From contig CAIYES010000036.1 in the NCBI GenBank assembly GCA_903925275.1, positions 1-32,129 on the forward strand: a DNA stretch of 32,129 nucleotides. The letters are read 5' to 3'. This stretch comes from an uncultured Bacteroidales bacterium. Lineage in GTDB: Bacteria > Bacteroidota > Bacteroidia > Bacteroidales > FEN-979. The translations under genes were made by a program, and so were the position numbers. Below are positions 10,150 through 17,816 of this stretch, piece after piece; position 1 is the first letter of the stretch, and each line of letters begins with the position of its first letter. The notes beneath the pieces were generated by a model that ran no database searches, was not told the origin of the DNA, and saw only the letters and a list, made by a program, of their open reading frames with translations.

Positions 10150-11364
10150 ATGGGAGAAATTGCTACAACCGGCAACAAAGGCAAAGGAGTCCGCTCCGAT
10201 TGTTTTGTTACCCTCGAACTTACCGGCCAGGGAGGAATTCAGCTTCAGGTTGAATCAAAAGTAGCCGTGATGTACGGCGACAGCATCCGCAGGGAGACAT
10301 ATGAAATCCTGGAATTCTTCGGTATTCAACATGCGAATGTTAAAATTGAAGATTCGGGTGCATTGTCATTGGTTATCGCTGCCCGCCTCGAAGCGGCCAT
10401 TAAAAAACTTATCACGACAAACAAAGACTGGCTCCCTCTCATGCTGGAAGAGAACCGTTACACCACAGCTAAGGATCGCAACCGGTTTTCACGACTGTAC
10501 CTGCCGGGGAATTCCCCCAGCCTGATGATCAATGCCGGCATCCATAAACCCGATGGTATCATCCTCGACCTCGAAGACGCCGTAGCCCCGGATAAAAAGG
10601 ACGAGGCACGTTTCCTGGTGCGGAATGCCCTCTGCGGCATCGATTTCTATGGCGCTGAGAGGATGGTTCGCATCAACCAGGGCGAACGAGGGATTGAGGA
10701 TCTGAACTACATTATTCCATACAATGTCAACCTTATTCTGTTGCCCAAATGCGAAAATCCTGAACAGTTAAAGGCTGTTGACGAAAATATCCGGAAAATC
10801 CAGCAGGAACACAATCAGACGAACCAGGTCTGGATCATGCCGATCATCGAAAGTGCCCTTGGAGTGATGAATGCCTACCCCATTGCAGCGTGTTCCGCGA
10901 ACACTGTTGCGTTGGCCATCGGACTTGAAGATTATACGGCCGACCTTGGAACGAAACGCACTGCTGAAGGCATCGAATCGTTCTTTGCCCGCAGCTGGGT
11001 GGTTAACGCCGCACGGGCCGCCGGGATCCAGCCCATCGACTCGGTATTTTCCGATGTGGGCGACATGGAGGGGCTTCGGCAGAATGTTCTCCGCTCCAAA
11101 GCACTCGGTTTCGATGGCATGGGTTGCATTCATCCCCGCCAAATCGTGGTAATCCATGAAACGTTTGCCCCTACTCCAGAGGAAATTGAAAAAGCCAAAA
11201 AGATCGTTTTTGCATTTCACAAGGCTCAGGAACAAGGTCTTGGGGTGGTTGCCCTGGGAACTAAGATGATTGATCCTCCTGTGGTAAAAAGGGCGGTTAA
11301 CACCATCAATCTCGCACTGAAAATGAACAAGCTCGCTGAAAACTGGAGGGAAACGTATGCTTAA
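10150..11364 (+). CDS. citE: Citrate lyase acyl-carrier/beta subunit fusion (CitD-CitE)
   Basis: A 404-residue protein joining two citrate lyase subunits that are usually separate. Residues 1-90 match the gamma subunit (CitD acyl carrier): VTLELTGQGGIQLQV, YGDSIRRET and the end DSGALSLVIAARLEAA. S16 (context VRSDC) aligns with the serine that carries the phosphoribosyl-dephospho-CoA group. Residues about 110-400 are CitE, the citryl-ACP lyase of the HpcH/HpaI superfamily, with LEDAV (141-145), VRIN (173-176) and C-terminal GMGCIHPRQ. The complex cleaves citrate to acetate and oxaloacetate. The stop overlaps the CitF start by 8 nt, implying translational coupling. CitC, CitX and CitG, needed to activate the carrier, are not in the window. 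The fusion is seen directly; the serine assignment is by alignment from memory. Confidence 0.9.
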   Translation: MGEIATTGNKGKGVRSDCFVTLELTGQGGIQLQVESKVAVMYGDSIRRETYEILEFFGIQHANVKIEDSGALSLVIAARLEAAIKKLITTNKDWLPLMLEENRYTTAKDRNRFSRLYLPGNSPSLMINAGIHKPDGIILDLEDAVAPDKKDEARFLVRNALCGIDFYGAERMVRINQGERGIEDLNYIIPYNVNLILLPKCENPEQLKAVDENIRKIQQEHNQTNQVWIMPIIESALGVMNAYPIAACSANTVALAIGLEDYTADLGTKRTAEGIESFFARSWVVNAARAAGIQPIDSVFSDVGDMEGLRQNVLRSKALGFDGMGCIHPRQIVVIHETFAPTPEEIEKAKKIVFAFHKAQEQGLGVVALGTKMIDPPVVKRAVNTINLALKMNKLAENWRETYA

Positions 11365-12922
11365 ATTTGATAAACTTGTAACCAATGCAGCCGGACGTTT
11401 AGTTCCGACAATGGTCAACGGAAAACCTGCTGTGCCTTACATGGGCGTTGGAAAATATAAACCGGAAGGCTTTCGGGCCGCACCCAGATTATCCACCTGC
11501 GCCGACTATCCGGCCGATGGCAACAAAGTTATTCCCAGTCTCAAGGAAGCCCTGATCAAAGCAGGTTTGTGCGATGGGATGACCATTTCAACTCATCATC
11601 ATTTCCGCAATGGCGACCTGGTAGCCACACAAATTTTCGACATAGCGCATGAACTTGGCATAAAAAATCTGATGTGGTACCCATCCGCATCTTTCCCATG
11701 TCATGAACCCATGACCAAATACCTCGAAGACGGAACCATCAACCGCATTGAAGGCAGCATGAATGGCGCCCTTGGAAGGTTTACCTCCGAAGGAAAGATG
11801 AAGGGGCTTGGGGTTTTACGCTCGCATGGCGGTCGTTACCAGGCCGTTCAGGACGGCGAAGTTCACATCGACATTGCCGTCATCGCGGCTCCGACTGCCG
11901 ACCCGTTTGGAGATGCCAACGGAGTTAATGGCACTGCAGCCTGTGGCCCGCTTGGCTTTGCATTGGCCGATTCGCAATATGCCGACAAGGTGATCGTTGT
12001 TACCGACAATCTTATTCCTTTTCCTTGTCTGCCCTGGCAGATCAATGGTAACTACGTTGATTTTGTAGTTGTTCTCGATAAAATCGGCATCCCTGAAAAG
12101 ATCGTCAGCGGAACGACTGAAATAACAAAGAGTCCCGACCGGCTGCTGTTAGCCGAATGGTCAGCAAAATTCTGTGACGAAGCCGGCCTGATCTACGATG
12201 GGTTCTCTTTCCAGGCAGGAGCCGGCGGCACCGCACTCTCAATCGGGATCTATTTCTCGGAGATCTTGCGAACACGTGGCTGGAAAGCCCGTTTTGCTCG
12301 TGGTGGAAGCAACAAATATTTAGTAAAAATGCTGGAGGAGGGTCTCGTGGAATATATCCTTGATGGCCAGACCTTTGACCTTGAAGGGGTGCGCTCGATG
12401 CGCGACAACCCCCATCACACCTGGACCAGCCCCTTCACCAGTTATAACTACCATAGCAAGGGTAACTTTTCCTCCATGGTCGATATCGTGATCTTAGGAG
12501 CCACAGAGGTTGACGTGAATTTCAATGCGAACGTTGTAACCCATTCCGACGGTTACCTGTTGCATGGCATTGGTGGTTGGCAGAATACCCTCTTTGGAAA
12601 ATGTGTAATCCTGCCCATTCCGCTCTTTCGCGACCGGATGCCTGTGATCCGCGACGAGGTGACTACCATTTGCGGCCCCGGCGACCTTATCGATGTGATC
12701 GTGACCGAACGTGGCATTGCCATCAATCCGCTCCGCACCGACCTGATCGAAAAGATGAAAAACTCCTCCCTCCCAATCAAAACCATCGGAGAACTCAAAG
12801 CCGAAGCCGAAAAGATCTGCGGCGTTCCGGCCAAACCAAAGTTCACCGACGAGGTGGTGGCCGTGGTTAAATGGGTGGATGGCACGGTGCTGGATTCGAT
12901 ATGGAAAGTGGATGTCGAATGA
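11357..12922 (+). CDS. citF: Citrate lyase alpha subunit (citrate CoA-transferase)
   Basis: A 521-residue CitF protein, the citrate:acetyl-ACP transferase of citrate lyase, close to the usual length of about 510. Features include an N-terminal AAPRLSTCADYP segment, the glycine-rich FQAGAGGTAL near 290-300, and a C-terminal FTDEVVAVVKWVDGTVLDSIW run that is characteristic of the subunit. It starts inside the end of citDE (8-nt overlap), so the two are one operon and the same enzyme complex. Its TGA stop (12920-12922) is also the first three bases of a nine-unit TGACAAR array, so the gene ends exactly where the array starts. Assignment is firm. Confidence 0.95.
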   Translation: MLKFDKLVTNAAGRLVPTMVNGKPAVPYMGVGKYKPEGFRAAPRLSTCADYPADGNKVIPSLKEALIKAGLCDGMTISTHHHFRNGDLVATQIFDIAHELGIKNLMWYPSASFPCHEPMTKYLEDGTINRIEGSMNGALGRFTSEGKMKGLGVLRSHGGRYQAVQDGEVHIDIAVIAAPTADPFGDANGVNGTAACGPLGFALADSQYADKVIVVTDNLIPFPCLPWQINGNYVDFVVVLDKIGIPEKIVSGTTEITKSPDRLLLAEWSAKFCDEAGLIYDGFSFQAGAGGTALSIGIYFSEILRTRGWKARFARGGSNKYLVKMLEEGLVEYILDGQTFDLEGVRSMRDNPHHTWTSPFTSYNYHSKGNFSSMVDIVILGATEVDVNFNANVVTHSDGYLLHGIGGWQNTLFGKCVILPIPLFRDRMPVIRDEVTTICGPGDLIDVIVTERGIAINPLRTDLIEKMKNSSLPIKTIGELKAEAEKICGVPAKPKFTDEVVAVVKWVDGTVLDSIWKVDVE

Positions 12923-12982
12923 CAAGTGACAAATGACAAGTGACAAGTGACAAATGACAAGTGACAAATGACAAGTGACAAG
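12920..12982 (+). repeat. Heptanucleotide array A (9 perfect TGACAAR units)
   Basis: Nine contiguous 7-nt units, each TGACAAG or TGACAAA, in the order G A G G A G A G G by last base. The first TGA is the stop codon of citF. The period of 7 puts a TGA in all three forward frames within 21 nt, while the opposite strand has no stop in any frame. Array B (13410-13458) is its inverted partner. Confidence 0.97.
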
Positions 12983-13002
12983 CTGGGGGATTGTTGAGAT
13001 CG

Positions 13003-13356
13003 TTATTGATTTTTGCGGGCAGTTTTGATACTTGCCACAATTATGAAAAATAATTCGCTTCCTTCATTTTTGATGGGAGTAATTTTTTCCGGTTGAAAGT
13101 ATCCAAGGTCATTCACTAATTCAAGCCAGAAGATAGTTTCGTCGCATTCCTCTTCAACAATTTTCATTTTGCTGATAAAGTCTCGTTTTGATTTTGCCAG
13201 ACAACCAGCCCGATAATTTGCAGCTACAGAAGTAGCAGACCTTACGATTTGGTTCCCGATAATTTTTGATGTATTCGTTTCCGGTAAATTCTCCACCATC
13301 CTTATTATACTCAGCGCAAATTGTTTTGTCCGTTGTTTTAAGTTCTCATAAGCCAT
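13003..13356 (-). CDS. Four-helix bundle protein (S23/TIGR02436-like)
   Basis: A 117-residue, largely helical protein from the ATG at 13356; a GTG at 13368 would add four residues. The order of segments (ENLKQRTKQFA, NQIVRSATSVAANYRAG, EEECDETIFWLELVNDLG) matches the four-helix bundle family first known from 23S rRNA intervening sequences and related to the Avd accessory protein of diversity-generating retroelements. The surface is basic, which suggests nucleic acid binding; the exact function is unknown. It is encoded opposite to its neighbours and lies entirely between inverted TGACAAR arrays A and B, which together fill the citF-recQ interval. It looks like the cargo of a small inserted unit. 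No reverse transcriptase, transposase or rRNA gene is nearby. Confidence 0.88.
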   Translation of the reverse strand: MAYENLKQRTKQFALSIIRMVENLPETNTSKIIGNQIVRSATSVAANYRAGCLAKSKRDFISKMKIVEEECDETIFWLELVNDLGYFQPEKITPIKNEGSELFFIIVASIKTARKNQ

Positions 13357-13394
13357 AATTTTTATCACTTAATCCATTATTTCAAAAAAAGTAA

Positions 13395-13402
13395 TAAGTT
13401 TG
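13395..13402 (+). promoter_or_regulatory. Possible -7 box for recQ
   Basis: TAAGTTTG matches TAnnTTTG. A start site 6-8 nt downstream would fall at the first base of array B (13410), so the recQ leader would be made up of the repeat array. No TTG lies at the expected distance. Confidence 0.4.
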
Positions 13403-13409
13403 TTAATAA

Positions 13410-13458
13410 CTTGTCATTTGTCATTTGTCATTTGTCACTTGTCACTTGTCACTTGTAA
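13410..13458 (-). repeat. Heptanucleotide array B (inverted partner of array A)
   Basis: Seven units on the plus strand: CTTGTCA or TTTGTCA six times, then a variant CTTGTAA. This is the reverse complement of TGACAAR. The variant last unit supplies a TAA codon in frame directly before the recQ ATG at 13459. Array A, the enclosed gene and array B occupy 12920-13458 with no base left over between citF coding sequence and recQ. Confidence 0.96.
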
Positions 13459-15378
13459 ATGGTCCTCACAATCCAACAAATACTTCTGAAACACTGGGGC
13501 TATTCCTCCTTCCGCCCTTTGCAGGAAGAGATCATTCAATCGGTTCTCGATGGAAAGGATACATTGGCATTGTTACCCACGGGTGGTGGTAAATCAGTCT
13601 GTTTCCAGGTTCCGGCGCTTGCCCTCGATGGCATCTGCGTCGTTATCTCCCCGTTGATCGCCCTTATGAAAGACCAGGTCGACAACTTGAAAAAAAGAGG
13701 TATTCCTGCAGCAGCGATTCATTCGGGCATGCATCCCGACGAAATCGACATTATCCTTGGAAATTGCCGCTTCGGGAATACCAAGCTGCTCTATATTTCT
13801 CCTGAAAGACTTGCCACCGGGAAGATGCGCGAATCGCTGAAACAGATGAAAGTCAACCTTCTTGCTGTGGATGAAGCGCATTGCGTTTCACAATGGGGCT
13901 ACGATTTCAGACCGCCATACCTTCAGATCGCCAACATTCGTTCCTTGCTCCCCGGTACACCGGTGTTGGCGCTCACGGCAACAGCTACTCCCAGGGTGGT
14001 AAAGGACATCCAGCAAAAACTTGATTTTAAAAGGGAAAATGCATTCCAAAAAAGTTTTGAGCGTAAGAATCTCACCTATCTTGTCTTCAAGGAAGAAGAC
14101 AAGTTTAAACGCCTTCTCAAAATTGTCAATAGAGTGAAGGGCTCCGGGATTATCTATGTGCGCAATCGCAGGCAAACAAAGGATATTGCAGATTTTCTTC
14201 AGAAAAACAAGATCAGTGCTGACTTTTACCATGCCGGCCTTGATTCTAAAACACGCGATCAGCGACAATCGGCATGGATTAATGAAGACAAACGAATTAT
14301 CGTTTCAACCAACGCTTTTGGGATGGGAATCGACAAACCCAATGTCAGGCTGGTGATCCATCTCGACTTGCCCGACAGCATCGAAGCCTATTTCCAGGAA
14401 GCAGGCCGTGCAGGTCGCGATGAAAAACGGGCCTACGCTGTTTTGCTTTATGAAACTGCCGACATACTTGATTCACGACATAACCTCGAACTCTCCTACC
14501 CCGAATTGAAAACAATCCGTGATGTTTACCAGGCACTTGGTAATTATTTCCAGTTGCCTGTCGGGATGGGAAAAGACCTTCAGTTCGATTTCGACCTTGC
14601 CGCATTTGCCGGACAATATAATTTTCAACCGGTAATCGTGTTCAACTGCCTCAAATTCCTGGAAAAGGAGGGATTTGTCATGCTGACTGAAGGAATTCAT
14701 CATCCTTCGAAAATATACATCAAGGCGGGTAAAGAGGAACTTTACCGTTACCAGGTCGAACACGAGTCATTCGATCATTTCATTAAAACCATGCTGCGTT
14801 CATACAGCGGCATCCTTTCCGGGTTTGTAAACTTCAGTGAACCCGAACTCGCCCGCAGAAGCAACCTCAGCATCGAAAAGGTGGTCGGCAACCTGAACCA
14901 CCTCGTTAAATTGCAGATCCTTGATTATATTCCGCAAACAGACAAGCCTCAGGTCATCTTCATGCAGGAAAGGCTCGATTCCCGCGACCTTTCCATTTCA
15001 CATGAAAATTACAGAGACCGTTTTAAAGATGCTGAAAGGCGATTAGAGAAAATGACCGCATATGTCGAAAAAACCAACAAATGCCGTAGTCAGGCCTTAC
15101 TTGCCTATTTTGGAGAGAGTGACACCAAACGGTGCGGCATGTGTGATGTATGCATCGAACGCAACAAGATGAGCCTTAATGAAATGGAGTTCGACAGCAT
15201 TGTGTCCAAGATCAAACCGGTTTTAAAGATAAGTCCCTGTTCACTTGATGATATCATAATCGCAGCAGATCCTATCCATGAAGACAAGGTAATCCGTGTC
15301 ATTCAGTGGTTGGTGGATAATGAAAAAATTATCCTTGACAGCGCGCAAAGATACAGGTGGAGGGTGTTGAATGACTAA
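13459..15378 (+). CDS. recQ: RecQ-family ATP-dependent DNA helicase
   Basis: A 639-residue 3'-5' DNA helicase of the RecQ family, acting in recombination repair and replication fork processing. The helicase core shows LLPTGGGKS (Walker A, 38-46), VDEAHCVSQWGYDFRP (motif II, about 137-152), STNAFGMGIDKPNVR and QEAGRAGRDEK (motifs V and VI). The zinc-binding region carries cysteines near 542-566 (KCRSQALLAYFGE, RCGMCDVC). The C-terminus is short and an HRDC domain is not obvious, as in other short Bacteroidota RecQ proteins. The start is fixed by an in-frame TAA directly before the ATG, supplied by the last unit of array B. The methyltransferase gene follows after 11 nt. Confidence 0.95.
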   Translation: MVLTIQQILLKHWGYSSFRPLQEEIIQSVLDGKDTLALLPTGGGKSVCFQVPALALDGICVVISPLIALMKDQVDNLKKRGIPAAAIHSGMHPDEIDIILGNCRFGNTKLLYISPERLATGKMRESLKQMKVNLLAVDEAHCVSQWGYDFRPPYLQIANIRSLLPGTPVLALTATATPRVVKDIQQKLDFKRENAFQKSFERKNLTYLVFKEEDKFKRLLKIVNRVKGSGIIYVRNRRQTKDIADFLQKNKISADFYHAGLDSKTRDQRQSAWINEDKRIIVSTNAFGMGIDKPNVRLVIHLDLPDSIEAYFQEAGRAGRDEKRAYAVLLYETADILDSRHNLELSYPELKTIRDVYQALGNYFQLPVGMGKDLQFDFDLAAFAGQYNFQPVIVFNCLKFLEKEGFVMLTEGIHHPSKIYIKAGKEELYRYQVEHESFDHFIKTMLRSYSGILSGFVNFSEPELARRSNLSIEKVVGNLNHLVKLQILDYIPQTDKPQVIFMQERLDSRDLSISHENYRDRFKDAERRLEKMTAYVEKTNKCRSQALLAYFGESDTKRCGMCDVCIERNKMSLNEMEFDSIVSKIKPVLKISPCSLDDIIIAADPIHEDKVIRVIQWLVDNEKIILDSAQRYRWRVLND

Positions 15379-15389
15379 TTATTGACCCT

Positions 15390-16196
15390 ATGTCCAAACG
15401 CTCGTTATCTCTGTCATACGACGACCTCCCACTCTGGTCGGCACCTTTCGGGCTCACATTGCTCGATACCATACGTATGAAAACCCATATCAATGTGCTT
15501 GACATCGGCAGCGGCAGCGGTTTTCCCATGCTCGAACTGGCCGAAAGAATGGGAAAGACCTGCATGGTGTACGGCCTTGATCCCTCGGAGGAGGCCGTTA
15601 CGATGATCACTGAAAAAAAAGCGGCAAAAGGAATTGAACTGGCCAAGATCGTCCGCGGAACGGCAGAAGCCATCCCCTTTCCGGACGGGTATTTCGGGCT
15701 CATCGTTTCAAATAACGGGTTGAACAATGTAAGTGATCAGGCCGCATCTCTTGCCGAATGCTACCGTGTGGCCGACGCAGGTGCCCAAATGGTGCTTACC
15801 ATGAACCTGCCATACACCATGATCGAATTTTATGATGTTTTTGAAGAGACGTTACTGGAACTGGGGATGGAGGAGGCTGTTGTTAAAATGCATGAACACA
15901 TCAACGATAAACGTAAACCGGTGGAATACCTGAGAGACCTCATTACAGGAACCGGTTTTATGATCAATACGATCAATGTTGATGGTTTTAAACAAAAATA
16001 CAGCGACGGAAGTGCGTTCCTCAACCATTTTTTGATCCGAACCGCGTTTATGGAATCGTGGAAAACAATATTATCCGAAGATCAGGTTGAACCGGTGTTT
16101 AAAATCATTGAACAAAAACTAAACGTGATCGCCCGGAATTCCGGAGAACTTGCCATCTCGGTTCCCTATGTTTGTTTTGATTGCAGAAAAATTTAA
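15390..16196 (+). CDS. Class I SAM-dependent methyltransferase, substrate unknown
   Basis: A 268-residue protein with the Rossmann-type methyltransferase core. The SAM-binding glycine motif VLDIGSGSGFP lies near 35-45, an acidic residue follows strand 2 in YGLDPSEEA, and a motif-IV-like segment GYFGLIVSNNGLNNV lies near 105-120. Residues from about 150 to the end are helical and less conserved, as expected of a substrate lid. It resembles the UbiE/Methyltransf_11 group in general form; the substrate cannot be told. It lies 11 nt after recQ and 11 nt before the next small gene, so it is probably co-transcribed with both. Confidence 0.85.
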   Translation: MSKRSLSLSYDDLPLWSAPFGLTLLDTIRMKTHINVLDIGSGSGFPMLELAERMGKTCMVYGLDPSEEAVTMITEKKAAKGIELAKIVRGTAEAIPFPDGYFGLIVSNNGLNNVSDQAASLAECYRVADAGAQMVLTMNLPYTMIEFYDVFEETLLELGMEEAVVKMHEHINDKRKPVEYLRDLITGTGFMINTINVDGFKQKYSDGSAFLNHFLIRTAFMESWKTILSEDQVEPVFKIIEQKLNVIARNSGELAISVPYVCFDCRKI

Positions 16197-16207
16197 CATC
16201 TAAAATC

Positions 16208-16519
16208 ATGTTCTATTCATTGCTGTTAACAATTATGATGCTCCTGCCTGCGTCTCAGGATAAACTGGTTGGCAAAGATTGCGTATACAAGGGTTTCAAA
16301 CTCTATGGTAATGTAAAAATTGTGAATGATTTTCCAGATCTGAAGGTGAAAATCGTAGAGAATTTTCCCGACCTCAAAGTACAGGTAGTTGAAAATTTTC
16401 CTGATCAGTGTGGAAAATGGAAGTTTGTCAATGATTTTCCCGATATCAAAATCAAGTTCGTTACCGACTTCCCGGATTTGAAAATAAAATTCGTTGAAAA
16501 TTTTCCGGGAAATCCTTGA
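16208..16519 (+). CDS. Small secreted protein built of 11-residue FPD repeats
   Basis: A 103-residue protein from the ATG at 16208; an upstream start at 16181 would overlap the methyltransferase and spoil the signal peptide. Residues 1-17 (MFYSLLLTIMMLLPASQ) look like a signal peptide. From about residue 34 there are six consecutive repeats of roughly 11 residues with the pattern hKhVxDFPDhK or hKhVENFPDhK (h hydrophobic). The third is interrupted by a QCGKW insertion. Alternating hydrophobic and charged residues suggest a regular beta structure, possibly a small solenoid or sheet, outside the cytoplasm. I do not recognise a named family. The gene is 11 nt from the methyltransferase gene, and its TGA stop is the first three bases of array C. 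Confidence 0.75.
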   Translation: MFYSLLLTIMMLLPASQDKLVGKDCVYKGFKLYGNVKIVNDFPDLKVKIVENFPDLKVQVVENFPDQCGKWKFVNDFPDIKIKFVTDFPDLKIKFVENFPGNP

Positions 16520-16616
16520 GAAGTGACAAATTACAAGTGACAAGTGACAACAAGTGACAAATGACAAGTGACAACAAGTGACAACAAGTGACAAATGACA
16601 AATGACAAATGACAAG
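16517..16616 (+). repeat. Heptanucleotide array C with 10-nt variant units
   Basis: Thirteen units. The first is a variant TGAGAAG whose TGA is the stop of the FPD-repeat gene; one other is TTACAAG. Most are TGACAAG or TGACAAA. Three are 10-nt forms, TGACAACAAG, at 16545-16554, 16569-16578 and 16579-16588. No inverted partner lies before the glycosylase gene at 16682. The remaining 65 nt to that gene carry no clear signal. Confidence 0.95.
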
Positions 16617-16681
16617 TATGGGTTGTGGTTGGGTTATATTGCTTCGCAATTCACTTCGTAATTCGTAAATCTTAAATATCA

Positions 16682-17293
16682 ATGGTCGGCCGGGATTTCT
16701 TTCTGCAGTCGAATGTAACAACGATCGCTCGCGACTTGCTTGGCAAGCACCTGGTCTCTCGTATGGATGGGGAGTTCACTTCGGGGATCATTTGCGAAAC
16801 GGAGGCCTATGCCGGTGTAACCGACAGAGCATCACATGCCTTCGGAGGGCGCAGGACAGCGCGCACGGAGGTGATGTACGCTACCGGGGGCATCGCCTAT
16901 GTGTACCTTTGCTATGGAGTGCACTCTCTGTTCAACGTTGTCACCAATGCGGAAGGAATACCCCATGCTGTTTTAATACGTGGAATTATCCCCCTCGAAG
17001 GCAAAGAAATCATGCTCAGGCGTGCCGGGAAGGAGAAGGTGACCAAAGGGTTCGCCACAGGGCCTGGCAAGGTGTCAAAGCTCCTGGGGATCCATTACTC
17101 CCATTCGGGGTTAATCCTTTCTGACCATCCCGGAAAAGGTAAAAATTCCGTCATCTGGATTGAGGATCATGGCAGGGTGATTACACCGGATATGATCCTT
17201 CAGGGACCGAGAATCGGGGTGGACTATGCGGGAGAGGACGCGCTGTTGCCCTACAGATTTACAGTACCGGGTTTAACCCTGCAAACCAGGTAA
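16682..17293 (+). CDS. 3-methyladenine DNA glycosylase (AAG/MPG family)
   Basis: A 203-residue base-excision repair enzyme of the Mpg (alkyladenine glycosylase) fold, expected to remove 3-methyladenine and related damaged purines. Family motifs visible are LLGKHLVSR near 20-28, ICETEAYAGVTDRASHAFGG (38-57, with the catalytic-site Glu and Tyr region), YLCYGVHSLFNVVT near 77-90 and VLIRGIIPLEG near 98-108. The length matches the family, and the C-terminal RIGVDYAGEDALLPYRF is typical. It lies downstream of array C and upstream of a bidirectional terminator it shares with HU. The start codon has no obvious ribosome binding site, common in Bacteroidota. Confidence 0.93.
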   Translation: MVGRDFFLQSNVTTIARDLLGKHLVSRMDGEFTSGIICETEAYAGVTDRASHAFGGRRTARTEVMYATGGIAYVYLCYGVHSLFNVVTNAEGIPHAVLIRGIIPLEGKEIMLRRAGKEKVTKGFATGPGKVSKLLGIHYSHSGLILSDHPGKGKNSVIWIEDHGRVITPDMILQGPRIGVDYAGEDALLPYRFTVPGLTLQTR

Positions 17294-17355
17294 GGACTCC
17301 TAATAAAGGATCAAGAAGGCTAGAACTGCATTATAATCCTTCATCTCCGGCATAA

Positions 17356-17381
17356 AAAAACCCGGCCTAAACCGGGTTTTT
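17356..17381. terminator. Bidirectional rho-independent terminator
   Basis: A 10-bp perfect stem, AAAAACCCGG (17356-17365) and CCGGGTTTTT (17372-17381), around a 6-nt loop. A-rich and T-rich flanks let it serve both the glycosylase gene on the plus strand and HU on the minus strand. Confidence 0.9.
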
Positions 17382-17401
17382 CTTAAGGAAGTTGTAACGT
17401 C

Positions 17402-17674
17402 TTATTTAACTTTTTTGTTAAGCGCGGCACCTGCCTTGAATTTTACAACTTTCTTAGCTGCGATCTTGATCTCTTTTCCATTCTGAGGATTGCGTCCCTT
17501 GCGGGCAGCTCTCTTGGAAACAGAAAATGATCCAAAATCAACTAAAGCAACTCTTTCACCCTTGCTGAGTGCTTTTTTCGTATTATCAATAAAAGCCTCC
17601 AGAGCGCGTTTTGCTTCAACTTTGGTCAGTTTTGCATCGTTGCCAATTGCTTCGATTAATTGAGCCTTGTTCAT
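17402..17674 (-). CDS. HU-family DNA-binding protein
   Basis: A 90-residue histone-like protein that bends and compacts DNA. It starts MNKAQLIEAIGNDAKLTK, as in canonical HU, and keeps the central VDFGSFSVSKRAARKGRNPQ region with the GRNP turn of the DNA-binding arm and the C-terminal KFKAGAALNKKV. The full length agrees with HU. It has its own promoter at 17714-17743 and a terminator at 17356-17381, so it is a single-gene unit. IHF is a less likely alternative given the HU-like N-terminus. Confidence 0.95.
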   Translation of the reverse strand: MNKAQLIEAIGNDAKLTKVEAKRALEAFIDNTKKALSKGERVALVDFGSFSVSKRAARKGRNPQNGKEIKIAAKKVVKFKAGAALNKKVK

Positions 17675-17713
17675 TTTTCTAAGTTTTAATTAATAGATGA
17701 TTAATAATCGCTG

Positions 17714-17743
17714 CAAATATACGGTATCTGAAAAAAAAGTCAA
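17714..17743 (-). promoter_or_regulatory. Bacteroidota-type promoter of the HU gene
   Basis: On the minus strand TTG (17741-17743) is followed after exactly 19 nt by TATATTTG (17714-17721), an exact match to TTG-N19-TAnnTTTG. The start site would fall near 17707, about 33 nt upstream of the HU ATG. Confidence 0.8.
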
Positions 17744-17816
17744 GTGATTTCGGCTGAAAACAGTTGAAAATGTTGATAACATGGAATTTTTGTTAATATC
17801 TATACCCCCGAAACAG

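Noticed and set aside
10768-11418. Antisense 216-residue ORF in the citrate lyase region
   Set aside because: It lies wholly opposite the well-supported citDE gene and shows no family features.
12494-12981. Minus-strand ORFs starting with repeated VICHLS/FVTCHLS residues
   Set aside because: They are translations of the TGACAAR array, which has no stop on that strand, followed by antisense of citF. The same applies to the minus-strand ORFs at 16226-16721.
13003-13356. Diversity-generating retroelement, because the four-helix protein is Avd-like
   Set aside because: There is no reverse transcriptase, template repeat or variable target gene in the window.
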